Shown piece by piece: positions 11,248 through 25,800 of a stretch of 64,000 bases of DNA. The notes beneath the pieces were generated by a model. The model had not been told where the DNA came from. It worked only from the letters and a program-made list of their open reading frames with translations, and ran no database searches. This stretch comes from Nissolia schottii (taxonomy: Eukaryota > Streptophyta > Magnoliopsida > Fabales > Fabaceae), in NCBI GenBank assembly GCA_003254905.1, contig QANU01033113.1:13979-77978 (forward strand), in the 5' to 3' direction. Position numbers and translations under genes: made by a program. Position 1 is the stretch's first letter. Every line of letters begins with the position of its first letter.

Positions 11248-12244
11248 GGTTATAAATACCTCAACAAATATGAGTAGTAACAACTTTTTGATGAATGAAA
11301 TTTTTATTGTTTTTATTTAGAAAACTTTCTTTGCAAAGGGGGTGATCTCTTTGTGTGTGCAATGTGAGTGATTTGCTTTGCTTGTTGCATCAAGAAATTA
11401 GATAATCTCTTTCTAAGGTAATTCTTAATTTCTTACTTTTATCCTAATTATATACATTTCTAAGGGTAGGCTCCTTAGGGGTTTAGTAGGGAGGATTTTT
11501 ATCCTATTCTTTGTTTCAAGTCAAAGTGTGATTTGAGGTTTTAATATCTTTATATCCTTGAAATTCTGCATATGTCAAAATGTATTTATTGAAAGACCCT
11601 TAATGGCCATGGTTCCTAAAGCTAGTTGTCATGGGTTCTTATGTGTATTGTGGGAATAAATTGAAAGGATCGAAGACGAGAGAAAAGAAAATAAGTGAAT
11701 TTGTATTTTTCATAAGTATATTTGGATGAAAAGAAAATAGAAAGATAATGATGTTAAATGACAATTTTATCTTTAAATTATTAAAAAAATATTTCAACCA
11801 CAAATTAATATTGATAATATAAGAATTAGCAACAAAATTTATATTATCTTCCATTTTTCACCCACGTACGAGAGGAAAATGATTTTGCGGGTCCTATGTG
11901 TTTTTTTACTATTAATTCTTTCCTTCCACTCTCATTTTACCGTCAAACAAATGGAGTTAATTTCTTGGGTTAAATATGTTTTAAGTCCTTAAATTTTTTT
12001 TCGTTAGGAATTAATCCCTAAATTTTTTTTGGTAAGTTTTAGTCTCTACAGAGACTTTAAATGTTGACGTGACCGTTAAACGTGTCATATGACACATTTA
12101 ATGGTATCACGTGTCACATTTATATTTAGTATGGAATCATAAAGTTTTTGTTGGTAATCGTCCAAAATGACACGGGAATGCTAGAGGTTTGGTGGAGCGA
12201 TGACTTTCGACGTGATGGGCCTACAAGTTAAGACATTAGAGGTG
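11248..12244. repeat. 997-bp direct duplicate, copy 2 (likely the true locus)
   Basis: This copy is continuous with its flanks on both sides, with no Ns. The part from about 11966 (GGGTTAAATATGTTTTAAGT, then alternating TCCTTAAATTTTTT and TCGTTAGGAATTAATCCCTA phrases and CGTGTCATATGACAC) resembles a dispersed repeat I associate with legume genomes; that is recollection only. No coding region is present. Confidence 0.75.
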
Positions 12245-13055
12245 TGACAAATGTGACAATGGAATGGAAGACAATGGTGGTGTGTGGTGGCTTAATGGAA
12301 TGCAGGGGTATGTTTTTTTTTCCTTTTGTTTGCAAAAGTTTAAGTAGATTTAATGTCGATCATCCTACTAAGGTTAAGACATGCCTTTAGATTCTTTTAA
12401 CACTTATCGAGATACTTATAAATCACCCCTCGAAATGACCTTCTTCAATAAGAATCAAATCTACATCTTTTTAGATATGCGTCATTTCCTTACCAACCGT
12501 GTCAATCATATTTAGCTTGTATAGAAAGTTAGTGACAGGGTTCATGAGAAGAAAACAAGGATAGAAATGAAAAACTATTAAAACTAGTTCATCAAATCAG
12601 AGTCGTCCATTGTTTCTAATTGAGATCCAAAGGTAGAGAATACGTAGCCCATGAGTGAATCCAAACATGGGATCCCCATACTATAAATTTTATTTGCCAA
12701 TCCAAAATTGTTCCTCTTTCCTGGAATTTTCTTTGCTTGGCAACAAGAACTGGCTCTTCTGAAGGTAAAAAAGCAAAAAAAAAAAAAGAGAGTGGAAAAT
12801 CCCAAAAACATCGACGCCATCTTAGGAAGGAAAAAAAAAAAAACAAATCAATTTCCGACAAAACAACAAAAAGCCTGGACGGAATCACCAGCTTTGCCTT
12901 TGTTCACCACTACACACAACACAAAAACAAAAAACCCTAGCCTCAAAAATCAAAATCCCTCCTTTAATTTAACAAATAAAAAAAAAAAACCCAAATCTCA
13001 CCACGTTGTTTCTTGCATTTCCCACTCACACTAACCCCACTACAACAACAACAAC

Positions 13056-13108
13056 AACACACACACACACTCTCTCTCTCTCTCTCTCTCTCTGTCTCTG
13101 TCTCTCTC
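13056..13108. repeat. (CA)n-(TC)n microsatellite in the MED16 5' leader
   Basis: A run of about eight CA units passes directly into about nineteen TC units and then imperfect TCTCTG repeats, about 145 bp before the MED16 start codon. CT-rich leaders are frequent in plant 5' UTRs; whether this one affects expression is not shown. Confidence 0.85.
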
Positions 13109-13252
13109 CATCTCTACTCTCACTTTCTCTCTCTAGATTTTCAACAGTGATATCTGTCGCCTTCACTTGCGACTTTCTGCCACTAATCCCAATTTCTCTC
13201 TCTTTCTTTCTCTCTCTAGTGGGTATATAAAAAATTAGGGCTTTTGGGGGCT

Positions 13253-13850
13253 ATGAATCAAATTGGTGGGACTAAGGACCCAGAGGGGGAGCCCCAGTCT
13301 CTGCCCCAAGCCCAAGAGGTTCCAAAGGATTCGGAGAAGTCAGAATCGGTATCTGTCAGTGGCGACGAAGAACAAGGGGTGGCACCAGAGGACAAGGCAC
13401 CCATGGCGTTGGACCGTCCCGTGGAGGAAGATTCTGTCGGCCCCGCCACCGTTTTCTGCATCAAGCTTAAGCAGCACAAGTCCTACTTGCTCCACAAGAT
13501 GAGTGTCCCTGAACTATGCCGCAATTTCAGGTAGCAGGTCGCAGCTCAATTTTGTGGATTTGTTGATGGATTTATGTTGAGTTTTGATTTGGTTTTCAGT
13601 TTGTTTTTTGGGACCATGAATTGGCAGCTTCTTCATTTTTATTTTGATATTGGTAGTTCATATAATTAGGGAGGGGTGATGGGGGCCGAGTATGGATTTT
13701 AGATTGTAGAAATGATTGAAAAAATTGATACAATAGAAGGAGGTTTCTGATCATTAAGTAAGCTTGGACTGCGCTTGGGAGTGGATTATAACTTGATTGA
13801 TCACCTGCTTCAGTTCCACTTGATGAGATGTTTATTATAAATAGTGTTTT

Positions 13851-13886
<36 letters not shown>

Positions 13887-16800
13887 ATCTATCTATCTAT
13901 CTATCTTATACTTCTCGTATGCTTCTATGTTCTACCAATTCAAGTAAGTGCTTGGCTTTCTGTCTCTGGTGCTAGTTGGGTCAATGGGTAGTTGAAACTT
14001 GAAATTGGTTGTATCACAATAGTTTTGACCACTTATGCTTGTTACAACTTAATGACAACATCCAGGCATTTAGTTAGTTGAACCCCTTTGCTGAAATTGT
14101 TGATGAGTAGTAGTAAATTCTTAGTATCTCAACATAGAAAAATTTCAGCTGCTGATCTTTAATGAACTAAGGATTACCACATGTGCAGCAATATTTACAC
14201 CTGAAGACCACATATTACAGCAGTTTTTCTTTTAACTAAACATTGTAAATCATTTTAAGTTCTTTAGATATTGAGCTCTTTCTGTTTCCTTCAAAACTTG
14301 GTTATACATGCACTGACCACAAAAGGGAAACTGTACTATTGACGATAGCACTAATGACTTATGTGTTTGTGTGTAAGTGATGTTGTGGACGATAGTTACT
14401 GCTGTGCTCACAGTTATTAAAGGGTTCCAAAATGTATAAATGAATGTTTGAAGATAGAAATTTAGAGAAAAAATACAGCGTAATGGATTGCGGTTTACTA
14501 ATTTGTTAATTTATCTGCCAATTTATGGGCTTGGAGCTATTTGCTCCTTTATCCAGATCAATATTAACTAGTAATCTGCACACCCCCTCCCCCCACCCCC
14601 ACACACACTCAAAAAAAAAAAAAAAACCCCCCAACTATAAAACCATATACAGAATCAATTTAGGNAACCGCCCAACTATACAACCATATACAGAATCAAT
14701 TTAGGGAAGCAGAAAAAGAGTAAATGATTGGCTTCGTTGGATGTTCTTGTCATGGAAAGTGGATGTAGCCAGTAGCATAGCTTCTGATGAATTGATGCAG
14801 TGTTTGTGCACAACATTAGGCCTTTTATGGTATAATAATTTAGGTGCTATCATTTTGTCAAAAAAAACATTTTTGACTTCTTTCCGGTCTGCAGTGCTGT
14901 CTCCTGGTGTGGAAAACTGAATGCCATTGCTTGTGCAGCTGAAACATGTGCCAGAATTCCAAGGTTTGTGTTTTTTTATTCATTTGGACTTGTTTGCTGC
15001 CTGAAAATCATAGACTATGTTTCAGTAACAACAACGCCTTCAGTTTGTAAATATGATAATTTAAGCAAAATTTAAGAGCTCCAATTGACACCATTGAGTT
15101 CTATTGAAAACCATCCCGATACTCCTATTCATGCTACTTATTTAGGCCAAGTACAAGTGTAGTACAATTAGTACAAGCCTAGCTCTGGAGCTCTCCTAAT
15201 TAAACTAGGATTAAAAAAAGTACTGCTGATTTAGGTAGTTTGTCATCCTTATATTTTGTTTTTTGTTTTTGGTTATTATTTTTATCTTGTCTAGTTTCCA
15301 CTTTTATGATTATCAACATACTAACATGCATGTGTATTAGACAAACCAACAAGCATTTTGTTTATTATTTACTTGATAAAAAGGAGAAATTTGTGGAAAT
15401 GAAGAGAAAGAAGTACAGAGAGCAAGGAGGATAAGGAATCCTCATAAAGAAAAGAACAAAACATAAAACAAACATGACAAGAGGAAATCAATGCTTTAAA
15501 GCTTCCTAATCCTGTAAAATATTGGTTAGAGAAAACCCATGAAAAAGGCTATGAGCTTTGTACTAAATAGACATGTTTTGTTAAATTTTTTTATTTTTAT
15601 TTTTTAACCTGTTCATACATTTTTTTTTAAAAATTTATATAGACAGGTTTATATGTTCTCTTGACCTACTCAATTGTGTATTGATTCCTCATTCGTCATT
15701 ACACTGCTTTGCTGACACCTGTTTGTTTGTTTTGGTTGTCAATTTGCAATGCTTATTAATTGTTTTTTTTTGGGTAGTTCAACTGCAAATCCACCGTTTT
15801 GGATCCCTATACATATTGTGATCCCTGAGAGGCCAACTGAGTGTGCAATGTTTAATGTCATAGCAGGTATTTTGATGTCATTCCTTGGTTCTGTGATCAT
15901 GGATGTAACATTTTTGCTGTATCTAATGTCAAATCGGATATACAATAAAAATGTTAGTGAGACTGTTAGACTATTTATAACTCTCCTGCATTACCAGTAA
16001 AAAGCACGCACAAATAGGAGGCCATTCAATAGCGTAGTATGTCATAAGCTAATAGTTAAAATGTTTAGATTTAGGATTACAAAGATGGAGAACAAGACTG
16101 CCTAATCACCAGAAAAAAGGCAGCAATGTTGGTGGTGTGCCAACTTACTACACAGAATATTTTTAACAATTTAGCATAATATTGATGTTCTAGAATCCCT
16201 AAAATGGAAATTGGTGTCCTGTATATAACACAGCTAGAATAAACAAGCAGTCAACTCATCTGTATATTTCTTCTATATCCCTTTATGATAATGTTTGGTT
16301 TACTCATAAAAAAAAATTGATAATGTTTGGTTTGACTTGGCATTATTTGATGGATTGCCTCTCATCTGCCCATCATATGAGCAACATCTGAATGTTCTTT
16401 CTCATCTATATTTCTTCTTATGGAAATTTTCACTAGACACAAACAAGAATTAGAAATGAATGAACTAGAGAGAAAGTTGGGCTAACATCTGTGTAAAAAA
16501 GATGATAGTATCCCACATTAAGTGGTTTGTTCATGTGACAAGTAAACTTGTGTAAGCTCCATTATGAAGAGGAGATTGGATGAAGGGTAGTCCAACAGGT
16601 TGAGATAGATGAACACCAAGAAAAGTTGTAGGTGAAACCATTAAAAAAGGCTTAGATCTTAATGGCTTGTCTATATGCATGGTATATAACAGGATGCAGT
16701 GACATTGTTTGATTCATGTAACCGACCCCACCTAAGGCTTAGTTGTGTTGTTTTTCTTCTGGAATTTTTATTGGGTATATTTATATCTACTGCAGATTCT

Positions 16801-19800
16801 CCTCGTGATTCTGTCCAGTTTATTGAATGGTCGCCTACCTCTTGTCCCCGCGCATTACTGATTGCGAATTTCCATGGGAGGGTGACTATTTGGACTCAAC
16901 CTTCTCAAGTAAGTGAGACTTGGATTTCCAGTGGTAGTTGATATAATTACTAAGCTTGCTATTTTCCTGCAATATGAATATATTGTTAAACCTTACTTAG
17001 GTTCCATAACTGCTTGTATCAGTGAAGTGGTTTTTCCAATCCCAGTATGGAAGAGAGGGTTAGCTATGCATTATATGGCTCAGCTCTATGAAAAAGTTAA
17101 TGTAATTGACTTGGCACTTGTAGCTACTAGTTGGTTGATTATTTGCCCTCCTTTAACCTTTCCTGGCTTCACTATTGCACATATTTGCTTGTGTTGTATG
17201 TTTGTTCCTCTGATAGTGTGTCCATTCAGGGTCCAGCTAATCTTGTACGTGATGCTAGCTGCTGGCAACGTGAGCATGAGTGGCGACAAGATATTGCAGT
17301 TGTTACAAAGTGGCTATCAGGGGTGTCTCCGGTATGCGGTTAACTAGCCTTCTACTGATGCCATGTGTGAATTTTGTGTAAATTTCTTTTGATGAAGTCT
17401 TGTGATTTGCCTTTGAACTTGGGTAGTTATGTAAGGGATGGGATATATTTACACCTCTCTCTCTCTCTCTTGTATATATACATACATATATTATATATAT
17501 ACATACATATATAATATACACATACATACATATATATATGTATATATATGTATATATATATATATAAATCTCCTGGTTTGGTGATTTTCAGCCATAATCT
17601 TTCAATGGTTCAGCAGCAAATAGTTCAGGGTCTGTGTCTTATCATTGGTCGGTTGGATAGATCATAATTTCAAATTGTAATATGGATTCATTTTCTGCTA
17701 AATGCTGGTATGCATTATTTAATGGATTGTTAGAACCAAGTATAATCCACTATAATTTTCAGTGTTTTTCTTTTTTGCTTATCCTTAAAACAAACATAGG
17801 AAATGCAGCTTTGTTCATCTTATCACTATTCCTTCTCTTCTAGTATGTTCTTCATGTGCACGATTGATTCTTCCATTACTCCATACAGTTGATCCTGTGA
17901 ACTGATCTATAAAGCTGCTCTTGAAGAGCTTCCATATCATTCTCATTATAATGTCTCATGTTTTTAGGCGTTTCTTTTGATAAATTTCTCATCCTTTCTT
18001 TCCCTTTTCAGAATTTCTTTTGATCGTAGTGCATATTATGTGCAGATCTTTTAACTGTATGCCAATACATGGTGATAACATGTCATTGTTTAAAATTGGG
18101 CAGTTACTAATCTAGAGTGATTTAAATGAGCACAACTATCATTGGTTACTTCTATTCTAATCTGTGCATTTTGCCAAAATCAGTATAGGTGGCTTTCATC
18201 CAAATCCAGTGCTCCTGCCAATTCTAAGTCAACGTTTGAGGAAAAGTTTCTTTCCCAGCAATCTCAAACTTCAGGTCACTTACTTTGTTTCGAACTTTCC
18301 ATTATCTTTTTGATTGGCTTTTTTTGGGGCTACATTGGGGTTTGGTCCATGTAGCTGACCCCACCTAGTGGACAAGGCTTAGATGTTATTGTTGTTTCAC
18401 ATGGAGATAGGATAATTGGCCTGTTGGAAGGTGTAATGTCCAACGTTACCACCATGCCTTAATTTCAGTTTGCCGGTTCAACCTGTTTTAAAATATGAAT
18501 TTCGAGCTTCTCAAGCTTATGTCTCCTTTCCAATTTTGATTAATGTTTTTTTAAGGGACATTTGAGGTGCATATACCTGGTAGTGGAGGGGGTTCGATGG
18601 CTTTGTTGAGGATTGAACATCTGGCATTGTCATCACATGTCTTAAAGGCATGAGTCAACCCCAATTGAGTTACAAGCTCAGTGGCTTTTTTTCCTTCAAC
18701 TCTCTCTAATTATGTTGTCAACCGAATCCATCTTAGTGATTGGCTGATACTGACACAAATATTGTTTGGTGGTAATGATGGTTATGACGGCTAATGCTGT
18801 GATGGCATTTGAAATTTCTTCTCTTTATTTGATCACGTATTTGTTAATTCATTATATATTTGTATGTGTATATATGTTTTAAATAGTACTATGCTTGTGT
18901 ATCTGATGCCTGCAGTTTTGATTTCAGCTAGATGGCCCAATTTTCTTTGCGTCTGTTCTGTGTTCTCATCGGGCTCAGTTCAACTTCATTGGTCCCAGTG
19001 GCCTCCTAGTCAGAATGGCACAACACCCAAATGGTTTTGCACTAGTAAAGGACTATTGGGTTGTGGGCCCAGTGGCATTATGGCTGGTGATGCTATCATA
19101 ACAGACAGTGGTGCCATGCATGTGGCAGGTGTACCAATTGTTAATCCATCCACCATCGTTGTTTGGGAAGTCACACCTGGGCCTGGAAATGGTTTCCAAG
19201 TAACTCCGAAGACAAGTACCACTTGTGGTGTTCCACCTCTTAGCCCCCTCAACTGGGCTGGTTTTGCCCCTTTATCTGCATATTTGTTTAGTTGGCAAGA
19301 TTATCTATTATCTGAAGCAGAGCAAGGGAAAAAACAGACAGGCCAGAACCGTGGTGATGATGTACCTCTATATTGCTCACCAGTTTCAAATTTTTCAGCA
19401 TATGTGAGTCCTGAAGCTGCAGCTCAATCTGCAGCCACCACTACATGGGGTTCTGGTGTAACAGCAGTGGCCTTCGATCCTACACGTGGCGGTTCTGTGA
19501 TAGCTGTCGTGATAGTTGAAGGTATGAAGCTGATTCTGATTTACTTTTTACTAACTCCAAACAAGTTTGCAAATTGTTCTGTATCTGTGCTATGTTGTGC
19601 TTACGTTGATGAGCCTCCTCTGTTATTTCTGCCTTACACAACCCCCCCAACCCACACCCACACCCAAAAAAAAAAAAAAATCGGTTGAGTTTATCTGTAT
19701 GTTATTAAGAGTTAAAATCACCTTGGATTGTGGTCAATGCCATCTAACAAATAATTTTAAGTACTGCCCGATACACAGTAAATTTGGATATAATCTAACA

Positions 19801-22800
19801 AGTCAAGCTATACATCACGTTCCCTCCTCCTAATCGCAGTGCTTCCAACCTTGCATTGTTCATCCTGAGGCAATTTGACATGATAATGATGCTAGGACCC
19901 GCTAATTTAAAAGTGCCTTGTATACGTATCTATCTAGCCTTCCTTTCACCTGTTGGTTGTGATAGTTTTGGCTATGATGAATGTTAGTCAGGATTTTGTG
20001 ACATGGGTTTCTTGTCCACTGGTAATTGAACTAAGAAATTGATGTATAGCTTATTTTATCTGCAGGGCAGTACATGTCCCCTTATGATCCAGATGAGGGC
20101 CCGTCAATTACAGGGTGGAGGGTGCAACGTTGGGAATCATCTTTACAGCATGTTGTTCTCCATCCTATATTTGGGAACCCTACTTCTAGTATGGGTGGAC
20201 AACCACCTATGCAAACTGTTTGGCAGTCCAAAGTGGACCTGAGCATACCACCAACAAGTGATTTCAAGAATCATCAAGCATCCGCAGCCAGAATGGCTAC
20301 TGATGTTGAAAAGACATCTGAGTCTGCTTCTGATAAGTTGAAAATGGTCAATTTTGATCCATTTGATCTTCCAAGTGATGTTAGGACACTTGCTCGAGTT
20401 GTTTACTCTGCTCATGGTGGTGAAATTGCCATTGCTTTTCTTCGGGGTGGTGTCCACGTCTTTTCTGGTCCAAATTTTACACCCGTAGACAGCTATCAGA
20501 TCAATGTTGGATCTGCAATTGCTGCTCCTGCATTTTCTTCAACTAGCTGTTGTTCAGCTTCTGTATGGCATGACTCTGGCAAGGACTGTACAATATTGAA
20601 AATAATTCGAGTTCTTCCTCCTGCTATTCCCGTTAGTCAAGTAAAGGCCAACTCATCAGCGTCAGCGTGGGAGCGTGCTATTGCTGAAAGGTGATTTTGT
20701 AAACCCCTTTTAGTGTAGCGTGTTAGCTGTTTCTGATTGTTCTTTTAAATTCATAAATTCTGCCTATTTTCTGTCAACTGTGTCAAATAGTGGATGTTCT
20801 CATTTATTTCTTTTGTCAATGATTTGCATGGCTCTGCTAACATCTGTTGGCAAACAGATTTTGGTGGAGCCTTTTGGTTGGAGTGGATTGGTGGGATGCT
20901 GTGGGCTGCACACAGAGTGCTGCTGAGGATTGTATTGGTAAGGAGGTGCTTATTATTAAGTCCTTTAGTTATTTTTTACTGTTTCAACTTTCTAGTTTGT
21001 GGTTGTTAAATAGAAAGGAGAATATGATTTCTTGTTTCATACATGAACTCAGCTAGAAAGCATCTGCATAATATGCTCTTTTGTTGGTGCTGCATACTGA
21101 CAAGTGGTCTTTTTCTTTTCCTGGTTTCAGTTTCACTTAACAGCGTTATTGCAGTTTTGGATGCGGATTTCCATTCTCTTCCTTCTGCTCAGCACAGGCA
21201 GCAGTATGGTCCTGTATGTTATTGTGAAACTATCCCTGTTTCAGCATCCTGCCATTAGCTTTCATAGTTTATTATCATTTGTTCTTCAACTTCATCTTCA
21301 TTGTTAAGCTGTTTGTAGTTAACCTTTAATTTGTGGTTAGTTCGGTGCTTTACATTTTCATACATTTTGTTTTGTTTGTGTCCATGACTCTGATTTTTGA
21401 AATCTGAAAAATCTGTTAAGGTCTACTTTTTTACCAAACTTGCGTCATCCCTTTAATGTCTCTTTCTGCTAGGAGGATCCTGATTATAAGTTTATAATCT
21501 AAACCGTATTGACTTTCTTCTTTTAATTTCTTCTGTTTACTGTAGTAGTTTTTTCAGACAAGTATGTGGTTGTGTCTTAGTTTTACTGCTTTTTAGCCTA
21601 TATGAACCTGGTTTTATATGATTGCAGAGTCTAGACAGGATAAAGTGTAGGCTACTGGAAGGATCAAATGCCCAAGAGGTTAGGGCGATGGTTCTGGATA
21701 TGCAAGCTAGGTTGTTGCTGGATATGCTTGGCAAAGGAATTGAGTCTGCTTTGATAAATTCTTCATCTTTAGTGCCCGAGGCATGGCATGCATCCGGTGA
21801 AACCTTATCTAGCATTGATCCAGAATCAATGGCTATCGAACCTGCACTAATTCCTACCATTCAGGTATCTTGGTTACAGTTTTGAAACTTCCGCTCCGTA
21901 TTTTGTTTAATTAGAATATCTAAAATGCAATTTTGGTGCACTGCTTGGTTCTTTCTATCTGGCATGCTCCTTATATTTGCTTTGTTCAGTCTTTCCATAG
22001 CTACTCATTATGTGAATAAATATGCTTTCCGACCTATCTGAATGTGTTAAGTGTTAACATTAAACTCTAGATATGCTGTGCTTGTTTCTTTCAATGAGAC
22101 GTTCTTAGAATTTGTGATATATTTGATTGATTTGACTTCATTTTATATATTTCTACTGTTAACTGGTTCTTGTTTGTTTCTATCTTCTCAGGCTTATGTT
22201 GATGCAATTCTTGATCTGGCTTCACATTTTATTACACGCTTGCGGCGTTATGCAAGTTTCTGTCGCACATTAGCATCCCATGCTGTAACAGCAGGCACTG
22301 GAAGCAACCGCAACATGGTTGCCAGTCCTACTCAAAGTTCTGCAACTCCTGCCACAAGTCAGGGTTAGTGTGCACTGATCAGATATGTTATTTTTGGAGT
22401 TTAGGAATTTTTAAATGTGTCCATGTAATTTAAAAACTATGATTGGTTCCTTGTAATGTTGAATTATTTTTCAATGGGACCATTGAATCCAGTTTGTCCT
22501 TACAGACATTTGAAAAAGTTTTTGAAGCTACAGTTTGCTCTGGTATTATAACTGGTCTACTTTAGAGCCGTAGGTTTGGTGCTTCTCTTCTAATGGTCAT
22601 AGAAGATGATTAACTATCCAACCCAGATTTGCTTTTGTGGTCTTAAACCATTAGGATGACTTTGTTTATTTTACACGTTAAACTAAAATGAAGACAATGC
22701 TTTTCAGGAGGTCAAAGTGGGACCACCAGCTCTATGGGGAGCACACAGTTGCAAACTTGGGTACAAGGTGCTATTGCCAAGATTAGCAACACTAATGATG

Positions 22801-25800
22801 GAGTGTCCAATCCAACTCCTAACCCCATCAGTGGTCCTTCGCCATTCATGCCTATCAGCATTAATACAGGAACCTTTCCTGGAACACCAGCAGTTAGACT
22901 TATTGGGGACTGCCATTTCCTTCATAGATTATGCCAACTTTTGCTCTTCTGCTTTTTCTTTCGACGAAACCAACTTCCTCGCTATATGGGGGTTGCAAAT
23001 AGAACTGCTGATACAAATTTACAAAAGCCTCAACCTAGTGCAGCTGCTACTGGCAAGATGGAGGATATTGCAAAACCAGTTTCAGCTGTGGTGAAGTCAG
23101 ATGATGGTCAGACAGGTCGAGCTAGTCAGCTTGTGCCTGGGGCAAAAGTAGGTGAAGAAGCAACTCCTGGGCGATCAAGAGTGGGTACTGGGAATGCTGG
23201 CCAAGGATATACATTTGAAGAGGTATAAAGTGATAAAATGTTATTTTTATATGAAGGACCCAATTCTTTTTGCAATTCCAACATTTTTTTAATTTGTAAA
23301 GTGGACTTCGAGATTACTTAAGTTCTTATTGTACTTATGGTGCAGGTCAAGGTGGTTTTTATGATACTAATGGATCTGTGCCGTCGAACAGCTGGGTTAC
23401 AACACCCTTTACCAGTTTCCCAGGTGGGGAGTAGCAACATTCAGGTTCGGTTGCACTATATTGATGGAAATTACACCGTACTGCCAGAGGTTGTGGAAGC
23501 ATCTCTCGGCCCACATATGCAGGTATCCTTTTGTCTTTGTGTATGTTTATTTATTTATTTTTTATTTCTTTTATAAGTCTTTAAATTTAGTATTTCTGGA
23601 GACAAATTAAACTAGTTATAATTAGTATTTCATGATATTGCTTTAAGTTCTTCATGGTTCATGCTGTTAATTGATCCTTTGCATTGATGATATTCAACGT
23701 TAATTAGGTTGGGCCAGAAAGTGGCTCAATTATCTTTCTTTAGGTAAGTATTCCCTTTTTGTTTTTTCCCCTGATTTAGCGATACAGCAATATTGTAGGT
23801 GCTGTCGATGATTTAAATTTTAAATTTAAGCTTTTGATGCATATGTAGTTGTTTTTTAGGCCCCCTCTCTTTTTTCCTTTCTTTCTTTCTTTTCAGTGCC
23901 ATGTGATTGTTTCATTGGATAAACTATTCTGTGAATGGCCCCTGCCTGAAACAATAGCAAAAATGGTATATGCAGAACATGCCTCGTCCTAGAGGTGCAG
24001 ATGCTGCTGGTCTTCTACTCCGTGAACTAGAACTCCATCCTCCAGCAGAAGAGTGGCATAGACGAAATATGTTTGGTGGACCTTGGTCTGATCCAGAGGA
24101 TGTGGATTTTGCGAGTGAAGCTCCAAAACTAGTTAGTTCTGACCCACTTGGTTCTAGTTCATTGGAGCATTGTGACGTATATTATGGAACCCATCGCTTA
24201 TGGCCAAGGAAGCGCAGGATGTCTGAAAGAGATGCAGCTTTTGGGTTGAACACTTCTGTTGGCTTGGGAGCTTATCTTGGTATAATGGGATCTCGAAGAG
24301 ATGTTGTTACTGCAACATGGAAGGCTGGCCTTGAAGGGATCTGGTACAAGGTTAGAAAAGAGATCTTGTCTTTTTGTTTCATATAGTTTTCTGTTCATAT
24401 CTAAATGAAGGGCACAAGACTAACTTCATTTTTGGGCACCCACACATACAATAAAAGTGGTGCCTACTTGATGGGACCCAAAAACACTTGGTGGGACACA
24501 GAATAAAAGTAGTTGGACTCTGTTTTATTGTGCGCGCGCCCAAGCCCATAATGAGGTGTTAGTCTTGTGCTCAAGGAAGAATTTCTCCATGAAGGGTTGC
24601 ATAAAATGGATTTTTTTTTCTTGGTAGAAAAACTAGAATTGCTTGTTATTTGGGTGGTTGTGTCTTCTGCTGCAGGGTCTTCAATACTATTTCTTATTCA
24701 TTAGTACTTCCCTAGTTTAAACCCCAAAGCTTTTTTGAAGTCTGTTAAAGTATCTTATTGTCTGATACATACTACTATTATGAATATTTTCAGTATGATA
24801 GATGTTATAGTTTGAGCTTGGATCTCTTGGGGGCTTGGGATGTGGGTTTCGTCAAATGAATTTGACTAAACAGCCCTAAATTCAACTCAGAAATTCAAAA
24901 TTATCAAACAATTTTCTCTATCATTTGTAATTTCCCTAGTAATATGAACTGCCTAGTATAATTTGACACACTACCTATCACTTCCATGAGAGATTGTGAT
25001 AACAAAGTAACAAATTAAAACCCTCGAGCTTGACAGAAAAGGTCCGGGAATAATGTTTGTGTTGCTAACCTATCCCTTCATGTGAAAGGCAACTGTAGTT
25101 TAAATATAGATAAAGTGTAATTAAGCTCAATGCTTTAAAAAAAAAAAAAAACTGTAAAGCACGACAACTTTCCACTGACTGAGGGTCAACGAGGTTGAAG
25201 AACCCAGGCTCTGTAGTTTTGCTGCCATGTTACATGCTCTGGACTTGGCTGTTTTTAAAACTCTGTATATTGTGTTGGGTTTATGAGTATGTTTAATATC
25301 TCAAACATAATATTTATCCCTACAAAAATATAAATCCTAGGGTGTGTTTGGTTGGGGGTAAAAATAGGGGTGAAAGTTTCATGGATTGGATTCATGAGTA
25401 AATTTTTATTAGGGTGTGTCATAAACAAACAAATAAACACACTCTTAATGTAATAAATTTCAGGTGTATTAAATTTTTTAAATTGTCTTTATGTGGTTCC
25501 TCTGCATATTCTACCAATAGATAGAAGAAAAAGTGCTAGGTGCCAATTGATAGATACATTTAGATTAGTGTCAAGACTTTTTTATTGTGGCCTATCATAA
25601 TCAATTTTTTAAACAAAGTCTTTTGTTGATGCATGTAAATTAGTAAAAGAAACTTTCTTATTCTTCTTATTTTACTATCTTCTGCATCTTCTTTTTTGTG
25701 AGTTTGTGTAATTATGTGGTGCAGTGCATAAGATGTCTGCGGCAGACTTGTGCTTTTGCTTCACCAGGTGCTACTAGCTCTCCCTCTAACAGTGACAAGG

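Noticed and set aside
8965-12244. The 997-bp direct repeats as a pair of LTRs around an internal region
   Set aside because: The ends are GGTTAT...AGGTG rather than TG...CA. There is no target duplication, primer site or coding capacity between them, and the first copy is bounded by Ns.
12584-13034. Overlapping open frames on both strands just upstream of MED16
   Set aside because: They are K- or F-rich readings of poly-A and CT-rich leader sequence with no conserved residues. The region is best explained as promoter and 5' UTR.
25335-25440. AGGGTGTGTTTGGTTGGGGG as a PIF/Harbinger-like MITE end (also AGGGTGTGTTTGGC at 39592)
   Set aside because: No matching inverted end or TWA duplication was found at either place. 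A single terminus-like word is not enough.
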